From: Membranipora membranacea
Taxonomy: Eukaryota; Bryozoa; Gymnolaemata; Cheilostomatida; Membraniporidae
Direction of reading: 5' to 3'
Assembly: GCA_914767715.1 (NCBI GenBank)
Contig: OU612072.1
Coordinates: 9,360,001 to 9,424,000, forward strand
DNA: 64,000 bases
Shown: positions 22,654-35,600 of the stretch, in pieces
Position numbering within the stretch: the first letter of the stretch is position 1
Layout: every line of letters begins with the position of its first letter
The notes under the pieces: generated by a model
What the model was told of the DNA's origin: nothing
Database searches by the model: none
The model's input: only the letters and a program-made list of their open reading frames with translations
Position numbers and translations under genes: made by a program

Positions 22654-24335
22654 ACATTAATAGATGTTGAGTGTTTTACTGCCTATTATTCAAGTTACCA
22701 AATTGATGAGCTCTGTTCTGTTGACGATGTTCCAATAGGTCAATTGAAAACTGCGCTGAGAAATATAGAAACTCAGAAGTCCGTCCACAGTAAAGATTAT
22801 CCTCCCTGGATAAGCAAACTCTGTCACGAAGACCTCTGTGTACCGATAGCCGATATAATCAACCATTCACAAAGAGAAGCAAAGTTCCCAGCACTCTACA
22901 AAACTGCAGAAGTTATACCGATAGCTAAAACAAACTCTCCATCCACTTGTAAAGACTATCGCCCAATATCTCTTCTATGGCATGTAGGTAAAGTTGCTGA
23001 AAACTTCATAAACAGACGAATCCGTACCCATATCCTCCCCAAGCTGCAAGGCAACCAGTTTGCCTATATGCCGGGTGTAGGATGCACAGATGCTCTTGTT
23101 AGCGTTCTTGATGACGTCACCAAGGCCATGGACAATTGTAACAACATCGGGGCCCAGATGATATTATATGATTTCAGCAAGGCCTTTGACCTTATGAATC
23201 ACACTCTTCTTCTACAAAAGTTGAGACAGTTTGAGCTCCCAAACGCCCTTGTGGCTTTAGTCGCGAGTTATCTAGAAAACAGAAAACAACAAGTAGTGAT
23301 TCATCAGCACCAAGTGAAATCTCACACTGCATCTTCCAACATAGGCGTTCCACAAGGGACCTTGTGTGGACCTACTCTATGGTTGGCGTTTGTTGATTCG
23401 CTTCAATTCTCCACTGCCAGCACTGTGAAATACGCTGATGACACAACCAACTACCTGTCTCTCCAGAAAGCTGATCTTCAAATAATAAGCAATACTTACA
23501 ACGCTGTCAAGTTTGAACCTCCACCCGTCAGTCAGCAGCTTATCGATGAATGTACTAAATGGGCACACGACAACAAAACGCTACTGAATGCTACAAAAAC
23601 TAAGACATTGAACCTTTCTCTTAAGAAACAGATGATAATGTCGAAAACTCTCACAATGAATCAATCACACAACGTAGACAACGTAGCTTCTACCAAACTA
23701 CTCGGTCTTACCATCGACCAACATCTACCATTCAATGAGCATGTGGCTAACATCACTAAGTCAGCGAACAAAAGATGTCACGGTCTGCTCGTATTAAAAC
23801 AGTCCGGAGTAAACCAACAAAGCCTAGTACTAATGTGCAAAAACCAAGTAGTCGCAGCAATCACCCACGCTGCAGGTGCTTGGTACCCTTACACCACCGA
23901 ATGTCTGAGGAATGATATTGAGAGATGTCAGCGGCTTGCTATGAGGATTATTTTCTCTGACCTCGAACACTACGATGATCGACTTGCAGCTGCGAATTTG
24001 CTACCACTGAATGATTTACTAAACGACATATGCCACAAATACGTACATCGTATTTTATCTGACGATAACCATCCCCTACACAATCGACTTCCGCTCAATA
24101 AAACCAGACTCAGACGCTCAACCCGTAACTCTAAGGGCACCATTTGTATGTCTAAATGTCGAATTGAGAAGAGAAAATGTGGAATTTTTGCCAATCCTGA
24201 GTTTTATGCAATTTGAAATGATTTATTTTATTTTTGTTCATATATTTTTAGAGGGGCTTTTTGAAAGCACACTACTTTTATTATGTAAGCATTCTCGGAT
24301 GAGAAGTCATAAATTAAACAAACAAACAAACAAAT
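22654..24335 (+). mobile_element. 5'-truncated CR1/L2-like LINE with an open RT frame
   Basis: The frame is open from 22654 to the stop at 24216. It begins within the pre-RT region and covers the RT fingers (CKDYRPISLLWHVGKVAE), the first catalytic Asp (ILYDFSKAFDLMNH), GVPQGTLCGPTLW, the active site (VKYADDTTNY), the thumb (KLLGLTIDQHLPFNEHV) and a C-terminal domain (LEHYDDRLAAANLLPLNDLL). The endonuclease and ORF1 are absent. An (AAAC)n 3' tail at 24315-24333 marks the 3' end. It lies in the proposed large intron of the receptor-like gene, in the same orientation. Confidence 0.88.
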
Positions 24336-24667
24336 ATAATCAACCTCATTTCTAAGTATATTATCTCTTAAGGAGCTTCATTCCGGACTCAACAGTACAC
24401 AATGTTGTTTGCCGATAAAAATCAGTGACATACTTCAGTTTGATATATATATACTTTTATTGTTGTTCTACATCATCTTTAGGAATGTTTTTCATGCAGT
24501 GACAGAACAAAAAAGAAAAAGCTTAAGCGAAGAGAAAAAGAAAAAATACTCAAGTAACAAGAATTAATAGGATAAAAAGTGCTTTGATAGTTGTTTAAAA
24601 TGAGTAAATTTGGTTGCTGAGCGTATCTGAATTGGTAAAGAGTTAAAAGTTGTAGTGATTTTTTGTC

Positions 24668-27303
24668 TTAATTGATCAGTGTGATAATGTAATAGGTATC
24701 TGTCTCTAAAAAAGTTTTTAGAGCTAGCTGGAATAAAGCCAAAAGAAAGTCAGGTGCAATCAAATGCAAAATTTGAAAACCAAAATACAGGTGAAATGAC
24801 CAGCAAGGAGAGGAAAAGGAATCAGACCAAGAGATGTATGTAAATCTCTTGTATGTATTAGATGATGGTATGTGGTTGACATTTGCTATTAGGCGGAAAG
24901 CCCTCTTTTGGAGCAAGTATATTCTTTCAAGAATATATTGTGGTGATAGGTTGCCATATATGCGGATGCCATATATCATATGACAAAAGACATACTGGAA
25001 ATAAAAGTTACGAGATGATTTACTATCTAGGAATGCCCTGCATTTCTGGAATAATGCCAAACTTTTGTTTATTTTGATGCAAATCTGGTTTACATGATCG
25101 TCCCATGTCAATGAGTCATTCAAAGTAAAACCAAGGAGTTTGGTATTGGCATTTCGGTTTAGTCTTTTATGGCTAATTTTTAGATCTAACTCTAGAGATG
25201 TGGCTCTATTAGAGGGTTGTACAAGCATATAGTGAGATTTTTTATGTTTATCAACATCCTGTTATTCCTCCACCAACTTTCTATCAAGTGTAGATCAGTA
25301 TCACATAAATCATTAAGTGTATCAAAGTTGTCAGATTTTGATACGAAAACTGTATCATCAGCGTAGGCAAATGCCTTGGAATGTAATGTGTAGGATAAAA
25401 GATCATTGACGTATATGAGGAATAAACTTGGTGCCAGAATTGAGCCTTGGGGGACGCCAATGTCTATTGGAAGAATTGTTGAACTTTTTGCACCTCGTTG
25501 TATAGCTACAAATTGTGTCCTATCTGTTAGGAAAGATTTTATGAGAGAGTGCAAGTTGCCCGTTATACCATAAATTGTCAATTTTTTCAGAAGAATTTTA
25601 TGGTTGACGCAGTCAAAAGCTTTTTTGAAATCCAAAAACATCATAGCAGCAAAGTGACCATCTGATCTTGCTGACAAACAGTCAGAAATGAGTTTGTGTA
25701 GGGAATCAACACAGGAATAACCTTCTCTAAATCCGCATTGTAATTTGTAAAGAAGTTTGTTTGTGGTGAGATATTTTGGAATTTGGGAATTCACATGTTT
25801 CTCAAAAATCTTAGATAGCACAGGAAGTATTGATATAGGGCGATAATTAGATGGATATTTGATATCTCCACCCTTATGAATAGGAATGACTCTTGCGGTT
25901 TTCCACTGCAAAGGAAATACACCCTCTATCAATGCTCTATTGAACATGTCAGTTACAATGTCCCATATGTAAGGCCATGTTTTCTTCAAAACCTTAACAG
26001 ATATACCATCATGACCAGTTGCTTTATTGTCAGAAATGTTTTTTAGATATTTGAAACAAATTTCTGGAGTAAAGCGAGTCAATTGAGAAAACATTTGGGT
26101 TGTCATTGGTCTAATCATGTTATATTCATGGGAATCAGGGATGTCTTTGGTTATGGATTTTTAAATCGATTTAAAGTATCTGTTCAATTCATCAGGGGAT
26201 AAACCACCGATATTGACCATCGGTGAAATTTTAGTTTGATTGATTCCTAAAGCTTCCCAAACAGGATTGGTGCTATTTTTGTTATTTTTAATTATATCTG
26301 AAATAACCGATTTTTTCTTCTTCTTAATCAAATTTGTAACATAATTGCGTTGAATTTTGTATCCTTCCCATTTGCCCTCTCTCTTCAATCTATCAAGCAA
26401 ATGCATGTGTGATTTTACCTCATCATCTAACCATTTGGGCAGTTGAGCAGTTTTTACAAATCTTTTCTTGGTGATGACAAGTGTTTTGATTAATGAACTA
26501 TAGGTGTCATTAAATCTTGCATACATACGGTCTACAGTATTCTCACACAATACATCATTAAAGTGACGTCCTGAAAAAAGGTCATGTATATTCCGGTTTG
26601 TAAATTTGGAATAGTCATTGAATTCAAATGATGTTCTTTTTGCTTTTACCTTTGATGTGGAAAATAAAATTTTAATGAAAACTAAGTAATGATCACTCAT
26701 TCCATATTTTATAATTCCACTCTCTGACATGTCTGAGGGCAGTTTTGTGTATATGTGATCGATCAGGGTGCTGGATGTTTCTGTAACTCTTGTTGGCTCC
26801 GAGATCAATTGACGGAAGGAAAAAGATTTAACAATATTCAACCACTTTCTGTTGCTTCTTTGTTCAATGATGTTGATGTTAAAATCTCCAAGTATAATCA
26901 TTTCATTATACAGTGAAAAAGCTTTTTCAAAGTAAGCAAGATCATACCATGCGGACTTGGAGTTGGGAGGCCTGTATATAAATGAGACTAAACAACTTTT
27001 ATTTGTACTTGGCTTTACTTTGATAGTTGTAGACTCAGGCATGCTATTGTCAAAATCTGCAAGATGTTCGAATTGCACGAATTCATGTATATAGACAATG
27101 AGACCACCACCGTAACCATATCCCCGATCTCTCCTTATCACCTGATAACCTGGCACCGCATAAATACCAACACCATCATGCTCATTCAAAAATGTTTCTG
27201 CTAATCCTAGAATTGTGATTTTAAGTTGATGCAAAATTGATTTTATCTCCTCTATTTTGCTGGTGATTCCACGGACATTCAAAAATGCAAATTCAGAATT
27301 CAT
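24668..27303 (-). pseudogene. LINE copy A ORF2: endonuclease and reverse transcriptase, broken
   Basis: The frame starts MNSEFAFLNVRGI and shows the APE endonuclease motifs LAETFL, GGGLIVY, FIYRPPNS, ILGDFN, TLIDHIY and SDHYLVF. A single in-frame stop (26161-26163) separates it from the RT: SNYRPISILPVLSKIFEKHV, LDFKKAFDCVNH, GVPQGSILAPSLF and FAYADDTVF. A frameshift near 25,200-25,230 leads to the thumb and C-terminus (TKLLGFTLNDSLTWDDHV). The ORF1 stop and ORF2 start overlap as TAATG, which suggests termination-reinitiation. Confidence 0.88.
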
Positions 27304-28842
27304 TATCTCATTTGCTCAAATTGACATTTTACACTTTGTGATTGGAGACAAATGCCATTTTTAATAGAAAAAAGAAAATCATCATGAGAATGGAACTTAA
27401 TTTTGAACATTCTCATTGGTTTGCCCTCCTTAAAAATTCTTTCTGATGTAGCATGAGGGTAGAGCACTTTTATATCATTTATTACAGTGCTGTCCTCAGC
27501 ATCTAGTGGGACACCTTTCAACATACCCATATTTTCTGTCAGGGACCTCGGGTCGATTGTTTGGCGTATACTTGATCCACCAAATAGATCAGTGTTCCAT
27601 TTGCGTAGGATGTTGTTTCTCGTTTCTTGGTGGTTGAACTGTATCATAATTTTGGGTTTGTTTGTATTGAAGTTATATTTGGTAACCGTTTCTATTATGA
27701 TTGGCCCAAAGGTTTTGTTGAGGGTGCGTCTGATGGTATCTTGGTTAAAGTTGCTGCAGGTCATGGTGTCCTTCTTAATATCTATGACAAGATTGTCTAT
27801 AGGGCGGAAACTGTTGTCTATTTTTTTGTTCTTTTGGGGCTTGTGTTCTCATGCTGGTTTGATTGTTGTTGTTCGTTGAGGAAGTTGATGGCAGATTAAG
27901 TTGCTGATGATTATAGTTAGCCCAGTGATGTGCTGATGCTGTTTGATTGTTGGGAGAAACTTTTTCATGTGGTGAGGAATTTGAATTGCATTCCAATTTA
28001 CTTGTTAGATGTTTGTTGATGCTGGTTTCAAGTTGGTCGAATTGATGTTGTATTTGATCGGTTATTGGTTGTTGGTCAACAAGTTTCTGTATTAAAGTGC
28101 TTTGTTGTTCGACTTTATTTTCTAGCTCCGAGATTTTGCTCATCATGACGCTGATGAAGCTTTGGATATTGCTGCATGATTCACATGTGTTGCCTGATGT
28201 TCTTTGATAATTGTGAGAGCTGGTGCTTTCCATGGCAACTGATGTGCTGGAGCTTTGATTGGACGTGTAGCCGTTTTCCAGACTTGGTAGTTGAACTTCT
28301 GCCGCATTCATGCCTTGCTCGGATGTAATGAATTCTTTACATTTCTGTTGAATGGTGGCATTCAATGCATTTATAGTATGTTCAGGAATGTCGTTGATAA
28401 GTTTAGTGTAGTGGTCAAGGAAAATATCTTTGTCCTTAATACCATTGACAAGTATGGTAGATGTTGTATTATAAAAGTTCGTAGTGTATAAAGATTTTTT
28501 TCCTTTCTTCTTGGTTTTAACTGTGACCACTACAGCGACTACAGTTGTTTTTGTTTGATCCCGGTTGGTCTGTAAAGAGGTGTAAAGTCCTTGCTCTTTT
28601 AAGGAGGACTGGAAGTTAGCTTTGACAACCTCGTATGTTGCAGAATTGCATACCAGTACGATTTGAATGTTGTCAAGAGTACCTTTGATTTCGATGCTGT
28701 TGTCTTGAGTTGTTGAATCAAGCTTTTTTTGAAGTGCTCTGAGTTTGTTTAAATAATACGGCATTTCTTTTTTGTTTTCTTGCTGACCGTCATCTTGGTC
28801 ATCTCGCTTCCGCTTTTTTGAACTTAAAGCACTGTCTTCCAT
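27303..28842 (-). pseudogene. LINE copy A ORF1: coiled-coil/RNA-binding-like protein, frameshifted
   Basis: The frame starts at 28842 (MEDSALSSKKRKRDDQDD, a basic nuclear-signal-like patch). It continues through a conserved N-terminal block (YLNKLRALQKKLDSTT), a CxxC motif (NTCESCSNIQSF), a predicted coiled coil (SKISELENKVEQQSTLIQKL) and a Gln/Asn/Ser-rich linker. A frameshift near 27,770 leads into the C-terminal domain (NQDTIRRTLNKTFGPIIIET, then CQFEQMR). It is homologous along its length to ORF1 of copy B. I see no CCHC zinc knuckle. Confidence 0.8.
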
Positions 28843-28870
28843 ATGATATCCAGTAATTATTTACAATTTT

Positions 28871-29602
28871 TAATCAAGAGAGAGAGAATTTTTCACAAGC
28901 AGGTTGTCAGCACCTGTTAAATCACATTGTTAAATACATTGACACTGTTAAATCACATGTCAATGTATGTCGATATCAAATTATACTTGAGTATCACCTC
29001 ATCATTTTCAAGATATTGAAACAGTTTTATAACCCACTTGCTCGAATCATTATTAGCTTTAGGGGAGCACAAATAATTTAAAAATGGCAGGACCAAATTT
29101 CATCAATTCAGGAACCAATGGTAATCTCTTTTAAAAAGAGGCATCAGATGCCTGACTTCATGCGCTCATGGTGGGTTTTCAGATATATTGGTAGATAACA
29201 GCAGACAGCAGGGTCAATTTACACAGTTTTTACTATGATTCAAAATCAAAGTGAAGAAAAAAACCAGATAAACAGAGGCGATAGCTTTGACATCCATTTG
29301 TAGGCATAGTGCACTAAAAATGACTCTTTGATTGTTACTGCCAAATAATGTAAACTTGGCATGGGAATTAGTCATTGGCTGTTTTATGTTTCCTGTAATT
29401 AATGATAACATTTCTTTGCTGTCAACATCAACCATACCACAAATGGTGGTCATTAAACAGGGTCAGCTCAATATCTTATTTTGCCTTCATTCCATTGGCA
29501 GACTGTTTGAATATAAAAGTCCTCATAGTGTTGGGGGGGGGGCACATGATGGTAGTGACACCATCTAGCATACTAAACTAAACAACTAAAATTGGGTTTT
29601 AG
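28871..29602. other. Intron sequence flanking LINE A
   Basis: There is a short direct repeat around TGTTAAATCACA (28,915-28,960) and a G-run near 29,532. I see no exon before 29603. Confidence 0.45.
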
Positions 29603-32600
29603 TAGTTATGTGTCTGTTATGCTGGTGCTTTTATCGTTGTCCGTATCCCTGCAACAGTTACTGCATCAAAAAACAGGTTAGTGAGCACAAGCAAGGTATA
29701 CAAACTATGCCCAGGTTACATGCTAAGGTCAATTGTTATTCAGTCAACCAAAAGAGAAAGCAGATCTATTCTTCATGAGCATACCAATGCCCTCAGTAAT
29801 CTTGTGTGGGCAACTTATTTTCCAATGCCCTAATTTCCACAACAGTTTATCATGCTACAGTGATTTTTCAAGTCGGAACTGAATTCTTTAAAACATAACA
29901 TATATTGATGGGAGATTGTTATTATAAACAATTTCGATTTCGATTATGGTATTCAGATCGCATTGTTCTAGCCAGTGTTTATCTTTTGGATTGAATCTGA
30001 AACTTCTCACTTTTGAGGGAGCACAACTTCTAAAACATCTAACCAAAATCAAGAATTAAAACAAAATCAAACCAAAACTACATACACACATTTAGTTTTG
30101 AATGTGTTATAGTGAGAATCTATTCGTATGTAATTGATGGCGTGGCAGATTAAGACATTGAAGACATTGACAGACAGACATTGAAGCTTAACAAAACATA
30201 GAATTTGTTGCTGTCGTTTAAAGAAAGCCTTCAGATCGATATTATTATTCACAAACTACAATAATGCTATAATTTTTTCACTCTCCAGATTTTTGAGGTA
30301 ATTGTCAAAGGTGAAGACAGAAAAGACAAGGTGATTAACGGAATTACAACCCATAAGGTAAATCTAATACCTCTCATGTGAAAATTGACTCAAACTGATT
30401 ACTGGTCCTAGTCTGGAGGCGATATAATGCTTATTTTTTGAGAAAAAAAGTCACGTTTACAGATTAATTTTAAGGGAGCGAGAAGCAATGAATAGTGAGT
30501 GACCCCTTCATCTCATCAATCGTATAATTACAGGGCATTCGATTCTTTTCTCGCAATTGGTGTTTTGTATCACTCTCATTATTTTTGAGCAGATTAAATC
30601 GAAGCCGTTCAGGAAGAATTTGAAGTCTGCATTCCGAAATCATTTTGATTCCCACCAAGAAATTGGTGAATGCAAGTTTGGAAATGGTGAGAGCCCAGAG
30701 ATTACTGCCAAATCAGAATCAAACAAACTGTATTTGGTTGAAGGTAAAACGAAACTTAAACAGTATCCATATGAGTTTGTGCAGCACCAAAGTAAAGAAA
30801 CATTTTATTTTAATGGACAAATCTGATAATCAGGCTCTCATGGATATGGTTCCTTCTCCACAGTTCAGTTCCCCTTATATTGTTTAAGTTTACAAAAAAA
30901 GATGATGCAAAACTCATGCTTTTGCAAATCACACTGCCAACTGCGTACCTAACTGCATTCTGTGTACAGTTAATTTCAATATTTTCTTACAAAGCCAGCA
31001 ATTTTCACTGTGCTAACTGATTTGATAGACCCTCTCTAAACTGGAATCAATAAAGTCAATAGAAAAAAGTTGCAAATCAGTTAGTATCTCAACATTTTTT
31101 ATCAAACACAACATTTGGTCACATCCACTGCAGAACAACATCATACCCGTGAGCAGCTTTAATAAATCTTTTTTGATTTTGCAGCAGAAGGAGTCGATCT
31201 CAAATGCAACTGCAGGGTGAATATTCTATTCTTTTATCATTAATCAATCACTATGACGTGACAATATTCATACTCAGCTTGACCACTACTAGATCAGTAT
31301 AATCAAAGGCAGTTGGGTTATTTTTCTTCATTCACTGATATAAGACATGATTGATATATTATATGGTAGTGGTCAACGTGATATAGATTTGATTATGTGA
31401 GTTGTATGTCTTTGAGATCTGTGTGATACTTGAAGGGTGGTAATAACTCTGCATTTTGCTCAAGCTTAATAATTTTGCGGGAAAGAATCTGGAGGATAAA
31501 TCAACAATAGAAACTGAATGGCTTGATTTGTAGATGGAAAATTATGCAAATCCTATAATGTTCCTAACAGTATCACATTTATTTACAGAGTATGAGGACA
31601 CTTAACCCAAGTGTGAAATTCTCTAACACTACTGGTAAGTATCAGAGAGATGTAGAGTAGAGTAGATGTGCGCTTAAACAATCAAGATAAAGTTTCTTGT
31701 TATCAATCAATTCAAAGGTTCTGAATATAAAAACCAAAGGAAAGATTAACTTGGCCTTATCAATAAATTCATAGATACAATCAAGGCAAAAGTTAGGTTT
31801 GATAAAAGTGCTTTTTAAAGTGTTCTAAGTTCACATCAAACCCACTTCAAACTCTTCTTTTCTTTTTGCTTTTGAGCATTCGGATAGATTTGCCAGGGCA
31901 AAGCTAACGGAGAACCTCCAATTTTCGGACTCATTCTTAATATAAGAATTAACTAACTAAAAATTAACAAATTGTCCAATTTCAGGGTATGGTCCGCCAA
32001 TCATTGGGTCAATGTTTCTATCTATGAAGGACTATCTGAGCAGCCATGGTCAAGTCAAATTGTTGATATGAAAGCCTGGTGATGGCAACAATTAAAAAAG
32101 TTCCCTCTCCTAAACCTGCTTCTAATTTTCTTGAGCTGTCATATCATAAATGAGTGTATTATAACTTTGTCAGGAGAAGAGACAGTACAAGCACAATCAA
32201 CAGGGGCATCAACTAGCACAAGAGGGCAGGTAACTAGACAACCATATATTATATAAAATTGGTGGATGATACTATAGGAATAATGACCACACAAACAGTT
32301 CTGATCCGGTCAGACCTGGTAAGGATCAATGTCTCACCAGTGCCAAATCAGAAATTGTAGCCTGTCATGAGGATCTAACTCCCGTCAACTGAGTTATATA
32401 ACTTATTGAAGAGTAGTGGTATGAGCCAACACTCATATGTAAACATGTGCCCGACATCTATAGCTCTCAAACTGCTGGAAAATTGTTTATACCATGTTTA
32501 ATAGAGCGTAATCTTGGATGTGTGTCTTATTTGAGTTGCCAGTACAAAGGCCAATGGACAATACCTATAAACTTCATCATAATCTTCGCATTATTATTGA

Positions 32601-35600
32601 TTGGTATTATATGGTTCCTTTTTGGAATTTTAGAAATCTCGCAGGGCTGCTAAGGGCACAGCCAAGGCAGTCATAGAGATAAAGAAGCAGAATGTGAGTG
32701 TCACAGCTAAACATGACCAAACTACGCTATTCATGCTCGCTTTATCCCAGTCATTTTCTGACTATTATAATCACTAAGGAAGTAATAAAGTAATACTGCT
32801 GTTACTTGTATGTTGAGTCATCCATGGAGTTAAGAATAAGGTTATCTAGCAGTTTTCACTTCAAAGCAAGCCCCAAATTGAACCATGTGAGATGATGATG
32901 ATATCCACTTTATTTTTACAGCTCAAAATAGTACATGGTGACATGTCTATCATAATAAGAACGAGTATAACAGACATTAAAGGCAAAAACTAAAAAAATA
33001 ATGTGTATTTGAAATGTCTTTGCAAAAAATGGAAGTTAAGAATAACAAACTCAATAACCATATTTGTAAAAAATTGTGTTTCTCATGCTCTCTGTTCTGT
33101 GACCCTTTAGTAGAGTGTCAGTCAACCTGACAGAGTGTCGATGTTGACTCTGTCTAGATGGAACAAGGTGTCATAGGCGGTGGGTCATTGATAACTTTGG
33201 CATTATATTGTGAGCAGAGGTTAGACATGTATGTTTCTAGGGTGGGAAGCTTTGATGAACTGAGCCTCTCAGAATAATGGTCTAGCTTAGGAAATATAGC
33301 TTTGAGACATCGACGCTGTATGCCCTCTAGCTTCTTTATGTCATAGTCAGTGAGCGAGGGGAACCAAGCTTGGCAGGCATAACTTACAGCAGTGTTAATC
33401 TTTGTTATTGCTTTTGACAATATGTTGGATTATAACTTGTTTCATTCAATTTTGCTATAATATCATGGAGTCCAAACTTTCTGGTGGTATGTTTATCCCA
33501 TCAGATCCAAATTAGGCAAGGCTCACGAGTAGGTGTCAGCAAGGCATTACTCTGATAAGTCGCAACTAATGTCCTCCTGGCCCTATTGAGCCGTACACGG
33601 GCTTATTTTGAAGCTTTTATTTAAGCTTCATTTCATGGATCCTTTAAAGAAAGATGTACTTACACCACTCCACACTGCACATGCTCCTTATTATACCTGA
33701 TGTAAATGAAGGATCTTCTGACTTGTCTCTAAAAATGTTGTGTCCCGGAAATTCCATGTGTAGCTTAAAGCCTACATACCCGAAATCCAAAGCATGTTTT
33801 AGTCAGGCAGTTAATTATGATCAAGTTGTGTCAGATTTGCATGCCATAGCAAGAATTCAATGCTCTACCTGGTATTAATCATCGATGGTGGAAAAGTGCT
33901 TTCCATAAGGGAAGGCAACTCTTCATTATGATGTCACTTTTCTCCACCATCAATAATTCATGCCAAGAAAATATTGAATTTTCAACTAACTGAGTAACTC
34001 CCTTGCTATAACATGCTTTGGCATTTGGGTAGTCTTTAAGTGGAAGCTGAATTGATATAACATAAATCGATTATGTTTTTGTTGTATGAATCTCCTCTTT
34101 GTGCATGCCTGTCATAAAGTTTGCGCACCAAGCATATACTCCTTATTCCCTCACCAATGGAAACAAGTACCTGCGTTGCAGAGTACTCATTGGTTCTCTT
34201 TCATGATTAGAAATAGATGAGAGTGAAACCTTCTTTGACTTTCAGAGTATATATCCTAACAAAGGGACACTTCACGTTGCAACTGGTAAGTAAAATATAT
34301 ATGAGAGTCAATATGACTCTCATCGATGTGCAATATCACTTTAATGTTTTAGTCAGTTTTAAAAAATGCAGATAGATTGCGAGTAATAGATCGAATTCAT
34401 ATGATGTCAAATTATTGATAACAAAGCCTGATGATAAATAATGTCATCCTAAAAATTTCCTTTCCCCTAAACCTCCTAATAATCCTGAGGCAAGCTAATA
34501 CTCCTTTGGTTTTTTTACTTTTCAATACATGCTTATGGTAAATTTTCCTTTTTCAGGTACAGAGGCGGCACACTCACAATCAACACATGACAGCACAATC
34601 ACCAGGGAAACAATAAGCCCATTAGAAAAGGTAACTAGACCGCAATCTTGTTTTTCTTCTAAGATGATGAGCTGCCTGTGTATATGGAAAATATAGTACA
34701 GAGAAGTTTGATAATAATTGCGAGAATCTTGGTAGATAACACTGTGCATGTAAAGCCAACACAATAATCGGTAAATCAGAGTTGTACAGTAAGTATACAT
34801 ACAAGGCTCCAATTATTTGGCCTAAATCCTATGCTATTATGGTCTGGAAACCGTATTCTGGTATTTGGACACATATTTTAACCGCCCTACTTACTTACCA
34901 TACGCCCTGCACGTCAGGTGGCTTATGTGAGGTAGTGACAAAATAGTCTTGCATATCTTGATGACTAACTTTTTTTTTCAAAATAAACATAAGCAATTTT
35001 TAGAACAATATACAGTAGAGATCTTGAATTTATGGTTATTTTCTGAAATTACTTGGCTAGGACAAATGGCTGGCCACTGCGAAATCATAAAATAAATGCG
35101 GGTCAAGAATCAAACCTGGTACATGTGAATATTTCATACCCTCAACTGTCGGACCTCTCTTGACTTTTGGTTACTGTGTTGGTCGTTCCTAGATAATTGT
35201 TGACAGTAGTCTCCGTGGAGAGTTGTGATATGGGACCATACACATATTAAAACAGGTTTACAACAACTATACCCCTCAAAATGACAATTTTGTACCATAA
35301 CTCAACAAATACAACCAATTTACTCAATCTTGGTGGTGTCTCATTTGTATAAAGACCAGTGTAGAAATATTACCAAAGGCTTTCATCATAGTGATTGTTT
35401 AGGGTAATGCTGGCATTGATCAGCAGGTGTAAATATTTTTGATGCTCTTTAAGTCTTTTCTCCTACTTTCAGAGTGTAGATCTTGACATGTCTATTGAAA
35501 GAGCATCTTACAACGCAGCTGGTATGTATAACTGATATCAGAGCCAACACCTATGACGTCTATAACTGTTTGTATTTTTCTATGTTTCTATCTTGCAATT

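Larger units (their letters stand above)
24430..28870 (-). mobile_element. Near full-length CR1/L2-like LINE (copy A, inactive)
   Basis: The element is on the minus strand with ORF1 at 28842-27303 and ORF2 at 27303-24668. It carries an APE-type endonuclease and RT but is broken by a frameshift in each ORF and one in-frame stop. The 5' end lies near 28,870 and the 3' end near 24,430; neither is sharply defined. It occupies the proposed large intron of the receptor-like gene in antisense orientation. Confidence 0.85.

Noticed and set aside
30557-30826. 89-codon frame as an independent small gene
   Set aside because: It starts inside the intron; a GTGAGA donor after 30686 and a matching phase-1 exon at 31185 fit the multi-exon model better, though retention could give a short isoform.
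31986-32071. Alternative terminal exon (GYGPPIIGSMFLSM...) in the receptor-like gene
   Set aside because: It has an acceptor and the right phase, but its text overlaps intron sequence that is duplicated at 34,406, so it is more likely intronic.
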